Source: Arcuatula senhousia (Eukaryota; Mollusca; Bivalvia; Mytilida; Mytilidae). Taken from it: a stretch of DNA of 64,000 nucleotides. Each line of letters begins with the position of its first letter. Position 1 is the first letter of the stretch. Under the pieces are notes generated by a model. The model saw nothing but the letters and a program-made list of their open reading frames with translations. It did not search any database and was not told the DNA's origin. Location of the stretch: contig OZ020304.1 of NCBI GenBank assembly GCA_963971305.1, forward strand, positions 5,589,576-5,653,575. Direction: 5' to 3'. Positions 11,801 through 24,520 of this stretch are shown here, piece after piece. The translations under genes and the position numbers were made by a program.

Positions 11801-12502
11801 AGTCAGACTTGTCTGACACGAATTACCATAAAATTTCTAATATATATTGTCGCTGAAATTTCCGATAGTTAAATTCAAAATTGATGAAAACACCAGGTTT
11901 CTTTCCTTGTAATGCACATGGTCGATATCCTCGGTGCTGGATTTGGCTTCCTTGTTCGAACGTTTTGGTTTTGAGTACTTTTCGTTTTCAACTGTTTGGG
12001 ATTTTGACCTTCCAATGTTTTGGTTTAAATGCTACTGATGAGAGGTTACTCCTTGAAATATCGATATATAGCATATCCAAATTAACCGTTTATACCCGCG
12101 TTTTGGTATTTGTAATTTTGAAACCACTGGGCGATAACCGCTGCTGGTGGACCAGAGGTCCCCGAGGGTAATCACAAGCCTGGTAGTCAGACTTGTCTGA
12201 CACGAATTACCATAAAATTTCTAATATATATTGTCGCTGAAATTTCCGATAGTTAAATTCAAAATTGATGAAAACACCAGGTTTCTTTCCTTGTAATGCA
12301 CATGGTCGATATCCTCGGTGCTGGATTTGGCTTCCTTGTTCGAACGTTTTGGTTTTGAGTACTTTTCGTTTTCAACTGTTTGGGATTTTGACCTTCCAAT
12401 GTTTTGGTTTAAATGCTACTGATGAGAGGTTACTCCTTGAAATATCGATATATAGCATATCCAAATTAACCGTTTATACCCGCGTTTTGGTATTTGTAAT
12501 TT
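8845..12502 (+). repeat. 384-bp tandem array, about 9.5 near-identical copies
   Basis: The unit repeats every 384 bp starting at CATGGTCGATATCC (8845) and stops part-way through a unit at TTTGTAATTT (12502). Copies look identical when read line by line. Each unit contains a GTCAGAC-TTGTCTGAC inverted repeat and a core with GCTGCTGGTGGACCAGAGG. A diverged single copy lies inverted at about 19330-19720, a fragment at 33710-33815, and the core also occurs in the 167-bp satellite at 31241-32990. 384 is divisible by three and each unit has an open 96-codon frame, but this frame has no family resemblance and I do not call it a gene. Confidence 0.95.
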
Positions 12503-12770
12503 GCAAATGAAATTTCTTTATTTATTCTTTCTTCTAAAAAAATGAGCTCTACATATTTCTATATAGTTCTGTTATTTTAAAATAAGTTTTTTTCTACAAT
12601 TTTAAAATTTTGATTTTTTATTTATTCTTATATATTAGTATATACTTGTTTTCGGAGATTGTTTTTTATTTTCTCATGGTTTTTTCGACTCCATAAAGCT
12701 TACAATCATTATATGAACTTTAAAAATGTCTTGTAGCTAGTGGTATTCAATTATTTCCCCTGCAGAAAAA
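12503..12770. other. AT-rich spacer between tandem array and LINE
   Basis: Low-complexity T-rich sequence with no feature seen. The LINE coding frame becomes recognisable from about 12771, and the exact 5' truncation point cannot be fixed. Confidence 0.5.
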
Positions 12771-15510
12771 AATCTTGGTGTGTTTTACCGTAAGTGGAAT
12801 AGTAAGAAAAGTAATAATTTCCGACAATCAGTGTTTGATGACACTGAAGGTATCCTTGCCAGAATTAAATTACAGCTTGACAATACTGACGCTACCACGG
12901 TCACGCCTGAACAGGTCACGGACCTTGTTAGTGATGTAGGTCAAGTTTTGATTGAGACCGCCCGAGATACTTTTGGAGTAGCAAATAGAAAATATTCAAA
13001 GAAAGATAATAAATCATGGTTTGACAAAGCCTGTAAGGTTAAGCGCGACGAATTTAACGCCGCTCGTAACCTGTTTAAAGTAACCAAGTCGACGTCACAC
13101 AAAAAAGAAATGAATGCTAAAGCGAAAGCATATCGTCAAACCCTATCTAATAGTTATGCAAAGTATTCAGAAAGTTGTGCAAATGAGTTGAGATCTAGTT
13201 CTAAACATGATCCCAAGTCATTTTGGAAGATTTTGCATAAATATTCACATGCGAAAAAGGAGACACAGGAAATTAATATTGAAACCTTCTATGAATATTT
13301 TAAAAACCTAAACGCAGGCTACGAATCCACAGAAAATGATATAAATGTAGACGATATGTGCGACAATCCAGTTTTTGATGAATTGTTAAATGGTAAAATA
13401 ACTGAAAACGAGGTGCAAGAAGCAATAAATAAATTGAAAAATAGTAAAGCACCAGGTACTGACATGATTATTAATGAATATCTTAAATATTCATCACCTC
13501 AGCTTATTACTATATATTGTGACTTATTTAATTTAGTTTTGGATAGTGGTATTGTTCCCGAGAGCTGGACACGAGGAATTATAAAACCTATATATATAAA
13601 AATAAGGGGGATCCCGCAGATCCAGACAATTATCGAGCGATCACCCTTATTAGCTGTATGGGTAAACTTTTTACATGTATATTGAACTCTAGATTGAATG
13701 TATTCTCTAATGAGTTTAATGTCCTGTCTGAAAGCCAAGCGGGTTTCAGAAAAGGGTATTCAACTCTTGATAATATATTTACTTTACATGCCCTGATAGA
13801 ATTTTACTTTGCGTATGGAAAAAAAACTATATTGCACTTTCGTTGATTTTCGTAAAGCTTTCGACACTGTTTGGAGGGAAGGGTTATGGACAAAATTACT
13901 AAAAAGCGAGATAAAGGGGAAGATTTTTAAAGTTATATACAACATGTACGATGGTATCAAATCATGTGTGCAATGTAGTGGAGGACAGACGGAATTCTTT
14001 CCTTGTCTTACTGGAGTCAGACAGGGAGAGAACTTGTCTCCCTTCTTATTTTCCATCTTTCTTAACGATCTCGAAACATTCTTTGCCCAGCTTGACGGAG
14101 TATCACTTGAAACTATTGAAAAGAAAATGATGGATGAGATACATATTTATTTCAAATTCTTTGTGATATTGTATGCAGATGATACAATTATTTTAGCAGA
14201 AAGTCAAGAGAATATGCAAAATTCTCTAGATATATTTCAAAGATACTGTGATTTGTGGAAGCTTGAAGTAAATGTTAACAAAACGAAAGTTATTATTTTT
14301 TGCAAACGTAAATCCAGACAGGAAATAGAATTTTACCTAAATGGTGAAAAAATTGAAATTGTTGACTCATATACTTATTTAGGAGTTATTTTTAAATACA
14401 ACGGGTGCTTTATTGAAACTCGAAAGAAAAGGGTAGAACAAGCTCAAAAAGCTTTATTTAGTATATATAAACTCATAAATAACGAGAATATCCCTATAGA
14501 TCTTCAACTGAAAATGTTTGATTGTATGATTGAACCTATATTATTGTACGGATCTGAAGTCTGGGGATTTGAAAATATTAAGGTTATTGAGCAGACACAT
14601 TTGAAGTTTTGTAAAAGAATACTTGGTGTCAGAAATACTACACCAAATTATATGGTGAACGGAGAGCTTGGAAGATTTCCGCTCCAAATAGGTGTCAAAG
14701 TGAGAATGATTTCTTTTTGGGTTCGGGTAGTTCAAAATGAGGGAAAATTATGTAACTCACTATATCGTCTGATGCTTAAATTACATGACACCAAGACATT
14801 CAAGTGGATTAAATTTATAAAAAAAATATTTTTAATGACATTGGTAAAAGTGAGTGGTTTATGAACCAGTGTTCTGCTCTTAATATCAATTATATTAAAC
14901 AAATTCTACATGATCAGTTTATTCAATCTTGGTATGGCGATATTGCAAGCTCCTCGAGAGGTGAATTTTACTCTATTTGCAAGTCATCTTTTGGTCTCGA
15001 AAACTATTTAGTTAAACTCCCAGAGTTTAACCGTATTTGGATCACAAAATTACGCACGTCTAATGTTCATTTGCCTATAGAAACGGGGAGATGGCACAAC
15101 ATCCCAAGACATGAAAGAATTTGCTCTTTTTTGCGAAAATTCTGTAGGTGACGAGTTCCACGTACTGTTTATGTGTGACAATGCAATTATTATAAATTTG
15201 CGCCAAATATTTTTGGCAAAATATTATTATGAGCATCCAAGTAGTAATAAAATGACCGGACTGCTATCTCTGTGCAATATTCCTGTACTTAAAAGACTAT
15301 CTGTTTTTATTAAGAAAATTTCATCTTTGTAAGATTATAAATGAAGTTACCATTTATTGTATATATTTTGGAGTCTCTACTTTGTATATGATATTTGTGT
15401 ACTTAATTCTGTGTCGTTTAATATTTGTATATTTAATTTTGTATGACCTCATGTTACATATTTATATATGTCTGAGAGTATTGAATAAAATCTGAAAATC
15501 TGAAATCTAA
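12771..15510 (+). pseudogene. LINE (non-LTR retrotransposon) remnant, 5' truncated and frameshifted
   Basis: The first frame (12780-13600) encodes the linker and RT start, with LKNSKAPGTD. The reading then moves frame near 13600 and near 13825. Clear RT motifs follow: FVDFRKAFDTVW, a TGVRQGENLSP segment and ILYADDTIIL (about 14170). A thumb region with GSEVWG is followed by further shifts near 14850 and 15140, and a Cys/His-rich C-terminal segment ends at 15332. No endonuclease domain is present, so it is 5' truncated as is usual for target-primed insertion. The 3' end has AATAAA followed by short CTGAAAT-type repeats near 15485-15505. The clade is uncertain within the Jockey/CR1 group. Confidence 0.85.
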
Positions 15511-17598
15511 ATTTTTTACGATGTTAATAACGATGGCGGCGAAATGTAAACAATCAACTATTTGCATTTATTGCAAAAGGGTTTGACTATTATCGTACAC
15601 GTGACACATGTTATGTTATTCAAAAATCTTTTCTGCTACGTAAACTGTTCTTTGAGTGGTCAACAAAGACGCGTGGTTAAATTATTCGAATAAAACTTGG
15701 CCGACGTTGGAAAGGAAAAAAAATGACAATTCAAACTTTAAAAGATTACACAATGCGTAATAACTGCAGTACATCGTGGAAATGTTAGGTAAATACCTTT
15801 ACTAAAGATAGATATTGGTTTGAAAATTAAATTTTACTGGCATCATTGATTGATCCACTTCATTTGAATCTGTTGCTAAGATAAATTTTGGTAATTGCGT
15901 CCCTTGAACATGTATCAGCTATTGATATACAACATTCTATGGAATTTGAGGCGGATCACTGCGTAGTGAATTGGATATTTAATCCAACACAATGAAATAT
16001 CACATGTTGTTAATCCCAATTTAAGGACACTGGTCTAAAAGGTAAACATGTAATCAAATTCAACAGGTAAATCGTGTACTTTTAATAAGAAGGTTGTCAG
16101 GACGGACTAGAAAAAAGGTCTTTTTCTTTATTTTATTTTGGCTTAACTCTTGCAGTACATGTCTGAAAATTTGCAGATAGAAAGATATACATTTAAAATG
16201 ATTGTGTATTTTTTTCAGAATTTTTTATAAAAGTTAAAATTGTGCGATCCATTTCAGTTTGCACCGGATGCATTTTATAAATATCTACATAATAAAATGC
16301 ATTATAAATGTAATTTGTTACTTTTTTAAACTCTTTTTAATTCAAAATAGTTTAATTAAACAACATTAAAATTGAATGAACTTTTTGGCTAAAAAGAACT
16401 TTTAATTCATTTGACAACCAGGATACACATTCGAATTGACTTTCCTATCTTTTCCGATGAAGAGCTCTCATTCTATTGTTTAAATACCACCGGTTTTCGG
16501 ACTGTGTAAGCTTGACAAAGTTAAACAAAAATGATTAAAAATTTGAAAGTTAACCTGTAACATAAAGTAAGGAAAAACTTTGAGTCTACAAATACAAGAA
16601 CCACCAGAAGCACCTTCTATAAAACGAATATGTTTGCAAGAACCACCAAGTTCTGTGAAAACTATGAACTAAACATGTATTAAGGTTCATGGTTACACTT
16701 CGAATAAAAGGGTAGATATTTGACCTATTTTTCTAGGTTATGTAGGACTTAAACTACACATAGAAATAAACAGCGTCTAGGTATAAATTTCATTATCCCC
16801 TTCATTTTACAAGATAATCTTTTTGTTTCTATTTATTTTCTTTCTTTCCGTTCAAGTTGTACCTTAAATAAGGCATTAATTAACCCAAAAGAACCTTCCA
16901 TAAAAATGATTGTGAGCAGATTTAATAACACTGACAATGAAATTACCTTAGGGAGGCCACATGACATGGCTAAGTTGATATTTAGCTACATCTTGGTGAA
17001 CGGAAAAACGCAAAGAAAATGCCCCGGCAAGCCGGATCAACTGTACACGTAACAAATGCTAAAATTGTATGCAATCTTTTTTTTATCTAGACGCTGTTAT
17101 ACCCTATAATGCAATTGAATGTGTAGTTCAGGCTACAAATAGACTACTCCTTGAATTACTGTAAAAAAAACTTATAACTTCTCTTTTTATGCATGGTTTA
17201 TATAGCAATATTGAATGACAAAAAATAAACCAATCGCTGTGAAACTCACATAATCCAAAGATAATTGAAAATATAAATGGCTTAATTAGTTAAAATTATT
17301 GAGGGATGCCAAAGTTGGTCATAATTTAACTTTGTAAAAACGTTTCGAAAAAAGGAAAACTACAGTTTAAATGATTCAAACGTATAGGATAAGCTTACTG
17401 TAGTAGACCATTATGCATTTTCATAATCGGACAGGGAATCTAATAATATAAAGTTCGACTTTCAAAAGTATTTTGATTATTGTTGCTTACAAAATGGTGT
17501 TAATCTCCACTGTAAGACATTTTCATCTGGTAACAGCACCAAATTAGTATACCTTACAATTAAACATGCACAATTAAAATATCTTTTGGTATAGTTGA
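15511..17598. other. Noncoding AT-rich region, nothing assigned
   Basis: No open frame of note, RNA gene or within-window repeat was recognised on either strand. The region is rich in A and T runs and may contain decayed repeats I cannot identify. Confidence 0.4.
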
Positions 17599-17602
17599 TT
17601 AA

Positions 17603-18239
17603 AGACATAGAACCTATCAATTTCGCAATTTTTTACATTGAATAAAAAGTACATATATTAAAAATATACTATCTAAAACTTACCTTTACCAACATAAAAA
17701 CTCAAAGTTTTGCAGTTTTCTATAAAATAATCTTATTTCAATTATTCAGTTTGATTAAGTATCGTCCAGCATAAATATTTACTTTTGGTAAACTGGGTAC
17801 TGTTAAACTGAGAAACGAAATGTAACCAAACGAGGCGAAGAGAAAACGAAATCGGTAAATTATAAAAAAACGACTGGTGTCGGCTAAAATCGATTCAATT
17901 TTTCTTTACCAGTTTGCTTGATTCTAAATACAAATTTCGGTTGCTAATTTTACTGTTTACGTTTCCTTCTTTATCCGATATCGTTTTTGTGCAGCTCCGT
18001 TTCGTTTGGTTACTTTTTGTTTCTCAGTTTACCAGTACCCACAAGTGTTTACATTCTATAATTAGGTTGTCCTCTTTTTTGACACTGCGTTTTTTTCATC
18101 AGTTTTCCGTCGAAAAGAATACTTTCTGGCAGGTTTTTTGAAAATTTAACAGTTTCTTCAAAGGTTTTACAATGTATTCTTCAAATAGTGTGAATTTTAG
18201 TATTTTGTAAAAATTGCCAAAATGATAGGTTCTATGTCT
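17603..18239. mobile_element. Foldback/MITE-like element flanked by TTAA
   Basis: The ends are a perfect 17-bp inverted repeat, AGACATAGAACCTATCA at 17603-17619 and its complement at 18223-18239, with weaker pairing continuing inward. A second inverted segment lies near the centre: about 17790-17850 pairs imperfectly with about 18000-18045, both holding a GTAAACTGAGAAAC-type stretch. The element is bracketed by TTAA at 17599-17602 and 18240-18243, the target duplication typical of piggyBac-type transposition. No transposase is encoded, so it would be non-autonomous. Confidence 0.75.
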
Positions 18240-18367
18240 TTAAACGTTTTTTAAAACAACGGATAACGCAAGTAGAAGTATCTGGTAGTCAATTACAACA
18301 GTACTTATTCTGTCATCCATAAGTCTAGCAAAAAACAGGTTAAGAAATAACGGGTATACCAGAAATG

Positions 18368-18440
18368 CTAGACTTTCTTATTGACAACATATTTGTTTAC
18401 ATATCAAAATGCTATTTCAGAACTTGTGGGGATACTTGGG
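18368..18440 (+). pseudogene. Penelope-like RT fragment (short, plus strand)
   Basis: This reads MLDFLIDNIFV in the plus direction, the segment just before the IPMG motif in the RT copies at 19057-19308 and 54580-54640. It is cut off after that. It lies head-to-head with the minus-strand copy that follows, which points to a rearranged pair. Confidence 0.5.
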
Positions 18441-18559
18441 ATAGTTTTAGTCTTATATATGTCGTCAATCAATGTGGATCCTAAAGATTTCTAAAAAACT
18501 GATGAAGATTTTGAATTCTTAATCAGGTTCATCTTGTACTAAAACTTTCAATTTCTCTA

Positions 18560-19310
18560 CACTATATACTTCTATTGCACATGAACAACTCATACTACAC
18601 AACGCATTTTTTTCAAAAGAATGATGTCTTCCGTGAAATTTCTGAGTGAACACAGCAACCAAGAAGCAACATAACCCTGTGTAAGCATCTTTTTGTCAGA
18701 CAAGACGCTCTTATCAGGAAATCGATGTAAATCCCGCAGGCTATGGAATATCGAATAATTGTGATACGTTAACTCCATAAGCTAAAGTGGACAGAATGTT
18801 ACTACACAAGAAGGGAAAGTTAATGATTTGAAAGTTGAAGTCATCACGTTTGTCATACAGCTTAATTGTTGAAAGTTTCGTTGAGAGTCTGTTTTCAAGA
18901 TGTAGATCTTAAAATAAAGCAGACTTCCTATAATCCATGTTGTCTTTTATCTCAAGTTCCTGAGGATATTATGTAAGATGGAGAAAGTCACCAAATCGAG
19001 AATTTTTCAGTGACAGGACATCATATATATAACTGAAAATGAGATTAAAAGAGAAGCTAGTCTTTGAGCTTGTTGGCTAGAAGTGATTTTATGAAGTCTG
19101 CTTCATATGAACGAAGAAACAAATCAGCAAGCAAAGGTGCACAATAAGTTCCCATTGGAATTCCGATTGTTAGCTGAAAATTACGTCCACTAAACTTAAC
19201 AAATATGTTGTTAATAAGAAAGTTGAGCATGTTGATTATTTGGTCTCTGTTATTTTTTTTTCTTTTTCTTAGACTCATTGATGACAAAGTAAGTCTTAGT
19301 ATTATCAAAA
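18560..19310 (-). pseudogene. Penelope-like RT fragment, frameshifted
   Basis: Read on the minus strand from 19308, it contains LNFLINNIFV and IGIPMGTYCAPLLADLF, which match the intact RT at 53627-55429. Further down come YDKRDDFNF and INFPFL equivalents in other frames, then the C-terminal helix region (about 18590-18778). Several stops and frame changes break it. Only the palm-to-thumb part survives. Confidence 0.75.
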
Positions 19311-19329
19311 TACAATACCAAAAAACGGG

Positions 19330-19720
19330 TATAAAATGGTTTATTTGGTGATGCTGTATATCGATATTTCATGGAGTAAGCTCTCATCAGCAGCATTTGA
19401 ATCAAAACATTGGAAGGTCAAAAACCTAAAACTATTGAATGAAAAGTTCTCAAAGCCAAAAGGTTTGAACAGGAAATCAAAATCAAGCACCGAGGATATC
19501 GACCATGTGCAATTCAAGGAAAGAAACCTGATGTTTTGAACAATTTTGAATTTAATAATCGGAAATTTTAATGACAAAAATATTATAAATCAATTTGTAA
19601 CATCGTGTCAGACAAGTCTGACGACCAGGCTTGTGATAACCCCAGGGGGCATCTGGTCCACCAGCAGCGGTTATCGACCCAATAGTTTCAAAATACAACT
19701 ACCAGATATTTGAACCTTCG
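19330..19720 (-). repeat. Diverged single copy of the 384-bp repeat
   Basis: Inverted relative to the array at 8845-12502, this carries the same order of blocks: CGATAACCGCTGCTGGTGGA, the GTCAGAC inverted repeat, CATGGTCGATATCCTCGG and ATATCGATATA. Divergence is perhaps a quarter of positions. It is flanked by short direct repeats like GGTA-TTGTATTTTGA, which correspond to the unit junction in the array. It lies immediately upstream, in its own sense, of the RT fragment at 18560-19310. Confidence 0.8.
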
Positions 19721-19739
19721 CTTTTCTTGGGTTTCTTTT

Positions 19740-20200
19740 CAGTTAATTTTGTGTGTTTTGTGTTTCTTCGTGCTGTTCTCGTTCGTGTTTGCAGGTTTTT
19801 TTCGTTGCCCTTTCGGATTTTGACACTCGAATGCCTCTTTGCTTCTTCCGTAATAGAGAACCACCTCTGAATGCCAAGTTAATAGCACAGGGTTACATGT
19901 ACGTTGCTCTCCGGTTGTTGTCGTCATTAATAAAATTTTACGAAAGACAGGATGTGAATATAGACAAATATGGGATTTATATCTATCAGATGCACACAGA
20001 TGAGGTTTGTCTCCTTTGCCGGATTCCACCCAAGCTGAATTGATCGACGGCCACGCTAACAGGGGTGCTATTGCAAACAGGAACTGCTTACTCTTCCAGA
20101 GCACATGAGTTTATTCTCGTTTCGACTTAAGTTTACGTTGCTGATTGCCAATGAGTTGTTTTTGTGGTCTCATTATTAATATTGGGGTACCAATTTTCGA
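19740..20200 (+). pseudogene. Penelope-like C-terminal fragment with 3' tail module
   Basis: A tail module, CCCTTTCGGATTTTGACA near 19809, is followed by a frame encoding QGYMYVALRLLSSLIKFYER, which matches the C-terminal segment of the minus-strand copy at 23883-24110. It then runs into GGAACTGCTTACTCTTCC near 20079-20096, also found inverted near 23830. Broken and without RT catalytic motifs. Confidence 0.6.
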
Positions 20201-23200
20201 GGTTTTCGTGGGCAACTTCAAACCACGAATTCATAAACCCAACTAAAAAGTCCCGTGCGTGTCAATCGAAATTTATAGTCTGATGATTTAAGCTATTTCT
20301 GATGCACTAGTAAAAGCATTTTAAGCTGTTGTAAGACAGACAATCTAAATACGAATTTGAAATATAAGTGCTGATTTTTATTTAATAATGTTTAGGATAA
20401 AAATTAAAACAAAATTGCCAAAAAGCCATCGAGAGCACGACTTGTGTACATTTTGAATCGAAGCGAGACAGTTAATGACTGCAAAGTTCTTACACCCACT
20501 TGATTGTTTATATAGCAATGAAATCGCAAGTGAATTGTAAAGTTTTAAGCTTAAGCCAATTTCAAAATCTGCGAATTGATAGTAAATATTTAAACAAATT
20601 ATATTAACATTATCTCTTGTCTTGTCAACATTGTCTATATTTAACAAATTCCCGTATCTAAAAAAAATCATTTAAAAAAGACAATACAGCTTTATGAAAA
20701 TTAAAAACTAATAAAAATCAAAGATAACTTTAGTGTAATATTCATTTATAAGATATTTATAACGAAGAGCATTTTTTATTATCATCCACTTTAATAGGAA
20801 TCCATGAAATAAAATCCTTAACGAAAAGTCAAAATTTCTGAGCACTTAAGTTGAAATAATCGAAAAAATATGATTTTATTTTACATGTGGTAGTTGATTT
20901 CATTAGTATTCTTTTCTTATTTCGGTTTGAAAGAAAGACAGAATATTTGAAAATGCGCCCTTTTTATTTTGTTGATTTTTACTGCATTAAAACTTTAAAA
21001 AATTATATTCTAATATTTTAAAAATTAGATGGATTAAACATTGATTTCATGGACCTTTGACTACATTTGAACTAATGGACATTCATGAATAAAGTTTCGA
21101 TATATTTCGCTTATGTAATATGTTTTTGGTCTAGTTCTAGGTTGGCTATTATATCTTTTTTGTGAATCTTTTTATTGTTAGTGCTTATGCTGGTTCTTGT
21201 CATTTAACAGACTATGCGTTAAACTAAAGCTCATCTGTGAATAAAACACATATTAAACTAAGAAGTTTTGTTTTACTGTGCCAAAAGTATTTGTAAGAAA
21301 TAGAATTCATAATTTATAAGAAAGAGTAAAGAAATTTCTCGCAAAATGTATGACTACAATTAACTAACAAGTATAAAAAAGAAGAATTATGATACTTATG
21401 AAGAAATAAAAAAAAAATTTAACCCTAATTACTTTCCATAAATCACCCTGGAAGATATTCGAGACCAATAACATTTTTTCATGCTCATTGCCATATAATA
21501 TTAAAAACGAAAGAATATGGAATATGTGCCAGAAAGACACGATCCACATATTGAAATGATTTTGATAAATGTACTATTACAAGTTGTTTCCCTGTGTAGA
21601 GCCTCCGAATCTTATAGGTCTCGTGAAAGAAGTGCTAATCTTGGTCAGTTGTAGATTAGCGTTGGAGATATGCTATGAATGTGAAGTTTGGTATTAAGCA
21701 TCATCATGTTTTGTGATAATGAATAAAAAAAAACAATAATAAAAAATATTTCGCAGTTTCTCGCCAGGGAAAAAAAAGCAAAACGAAACAAGAAATAATA
21801 CATTATAATAACATTAATAAAAAAAGAAAAACTAAAAAAAAAGAAAAAAAAAGAAAAAACGAAATTAAATGAAAATACAAGAGTACAGTAGCAAATGGTA
21901 TTATGAATATCATTCGGGCAGAGAACAACAAAAGAAAAGAAAAGATGATCAGATATAAAAAAAAAATCGTACGTGACAATTTTATTATTCCAACGAAATT
22001 ACATTCACAGGAAAAAACAATAAGTACAACTTTAGATACACGAAAGCATGATAAGATGATAAGTAACCAATAGGTCAAAATGGTTGCAATTTGTTACAAA
22101 GTTAATGGGCATAATCAGATCTTGACAGTCTTACTAATTTATTTTACAGCTTTAGAATAGGCTTTAAATGTGAAAGCTGGCACATTAGAAAAAAAAATAT
22201 GTTTCTCAAATAGATTAGGTGTATAGTCATAAGTTTCGTGTTTTACTTCCACTTTGCAAACCCCTTGGTTTGTTTTTTATCCAATACTAAACAGGAGGTG
22301 CTACATGGGACAACTTGTAATAATCTACTACATCAAAATTTCACAGCGTGTGAAGCGCTTTTCTGTATTAACCTTCATCAGACACGCTAGGAGTAGAAAA
22401 CTTGGAAAACCGGTAGAATATTAGATTTGATAAAACAAAAACAGAAGCCAAAAATATTACCACAATGACCAAAACAGATATTTTTATCAAATTTTAAAGA
22501 AATAGCCAAACGTTGTCAAAGGACAAGATATGATAAGTGCTAAATTTGGCCCCCTAATCTACCATTTTTTTCAAAATAATTGAACTAAGGTTGAATTATT
22601 CTAGATCAGTTCTTAGATAAACAAGGTATAGTAAAATAACATTAATAATAATAACATTTAACTAAATCTTGTTTATTACTTCACAGTGACGTCATCAAAT
22701 TATGTGAAAATGACATTTTTGTGAAAAAGTGTTAAAAAATCATGCAAATTTTGAGTAGTTTTGGGTAAATTTAATTATGAGCAACACAGAGTACCAATAA
22801 GATATTTACGTGGTTTGTTTCTATATCAAAAATGATTATCTACATAAATTATTGTGTGGCTCAGCGATAAATTTGCTAAAAACCTCTTCAAAATTGCAGT
22901 ATTTTTTCAGTTTTTCATCAAATCACGATTTTAAAGCCACTTTGTTTAACTATTATAACATCATAATGGATCACTTTAACCAAATAATGCTGATATAGAA
23001 AAGTCAAACTAAATTAAAGTATACATCACACACTTTAAGCTTATTTTGATAATTTAAAAATTGGGGGGGGGGGCAATATTGGGCTCTTATCAAATCTTGT
23101 CCATTTGGAAATATGTAAACTGCTTCTTTCCATGCAATCTTCTGACATATAATGTTCTTTTTTCATCTAAAATTTCATCAAATCTACTGAGAAGTTATGC

Positions 23201-23635
23201 TAACGAGATACGTGATCATATGGAACAACAACTAGGTCGGGTTAATTCCTTATCATTGTTTTTCCTATCCGAGAGCAAAAATAAATACAAAAAAGAAAAG
23301 AATAGAAAAGCAAAGAAGAAAACAAAACATAAATCTAACCTCCTTGTAGTTTCACAGGGCTCCATGGCTTCTCATGCCCAGGAATTTCTATATTTTAGTT
23401 CTAGTTTCTGTCTCAATCCTTATCAAACACTGTGACGTCTATTTCTCCCTGTGACAAAACCCCAAATGATCTGGTTTTGATAAGGGTATTGTTCTTATTG
23501 GATGGATATTAAAATTCTTAAATTTCTGTAATAATAAGGCAATTTTTATCTAACACATTATTAATAACCGTATGATTATATATTCTGTGTCCGGTCTTTG
23601 TTACAGAGATTGTTTTCAATATATTTCAAAGTTGC
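20201..23635. other. Long AT-rich region, nothing assigned
   Basis: No convincing gene on either strand. There are long A-rich tracts (for example 21720-21860), a poly-G run at about 23063-23072 and a block with AACCTTCATCAG near 22370 that resembles a dispersed repeat end, but no boundaries could be drawn. The open frames here are short and compositionally simple. Confidence 0.4.
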
Positions 23636-23806
23636 AAAGGTACCAATAGGAATTCCGAATGTCAAAGTCCGAAAGGGCAGAGCCAAAACCAGTAAACACA
23701 AACAAGGACAGGACAAAAAATAGACAACATAAAAAAAAAACATAAAACACGGACACATAAAAACTAATGGATATTAATAAACAACGCGAACTCTAGTCGT
23801 AATGAG
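23636..23806 (-). repeat. Penelope-like 3' tail module
   Basis: On the minus strand this contains TTTGTGTTTACTGGTTTTGG followed by CCCTTTCGGACTTTGACATT and a GGTACC. A close copy in the same orientation lies at about 29488-29645. The same CTTTCGG...ATTCGG module recurs at 19805, 40880 and 43380 (plus) and, tandemly, at 31241-32990 (minus). Confidence 0.7.
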
Positions 23807-23879
23807 AGAAAACTCAGGTGCTCCGGAAGAGTAAGCAGTTCATGCCTTCTTTATCAAATCCGTCGCGCTGCCAATTCAA

Positions 23880-24520
23880 AATTCAGTGTGTCAAATCCGG
23901 TAAAGGTAGACAATAATAAAACCCTATGAGTGCTTGATATCTACCGTAAAATTTCTTGAGTGACGAGAGCAACCGAAGAGCAACATAACCTTGTAATAAC
24001 AAATTTTGTGTCAAACGTGACGCTCTGCCAAGGAAATCGATGTAATTCCCCCAAGCTCTGGAGTAACAACTCAATCGTGATACGTAATGCGATGGAATGT
24101 TGCCACACAAGAAAGGAAAATTGATGATTGGAATGTTGAAGTCATCACGTTTGTCATAGAGATTAGTTGAAAGGTTTCCTTAAGAGTCTATTTATAAGCT
24201 GACTTCCTAGAATCTGTTGTGTCGTTTTTTTCAAGTTCGTGGGGATATCTTAGATTATCGAGAAATGTTCAATGTAACGGAAAGTGATGTTTAAAAAGAG
24301 AGCCAGTCTACGATTTTTTTTTGTCTGAAACAGATTGTAAGTAGTGAAACAAATCAGCAAGCAAAGGTGCACAATTATACCCCATTGGAATCACTATTGT
24401 TTGCCGAAAAACACGTCCACCAAACTGTACAAATATGTTGTCAATAAGAAAGTTGAGCATGTCGATGTATATTTGTTGTTTTCGTAGACTCATTGATAAC
24501 AAAGTAAGTCTAAGTGTAAT
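23880..24520 (-). pseudogene. Penelope-like RT fragment
   Basis: From 24502 downward the minus strand encodes LNFLIDNIFVQFGG and an IPMGYNCAPLLADLF motif. After a frame break, the C-terminal part with YVALRLLSSLKKFYGR follows near 23900-24000. Stop codons and shifts show it is dead. It adjoins the tail module at 23636-23806, so the original 3' order is still visible. Confidence 0.75.

Noticed and set aside
9193..12510. Eight to nine identical 96-codon open frames, one per 384-bp unit
   Set aside because: They are identical because the DNA is a tandem repeat. The predicted peptide has no recognisable domain, and the diverged copies at 19330-19720 and 33705-33820 do not preserve the frame convincingly.
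20378..23435. Several 60-125-codon frames on both strands
   Set aside because: AT-rich composition, no domain resemblance and no splice context; treated as chance.
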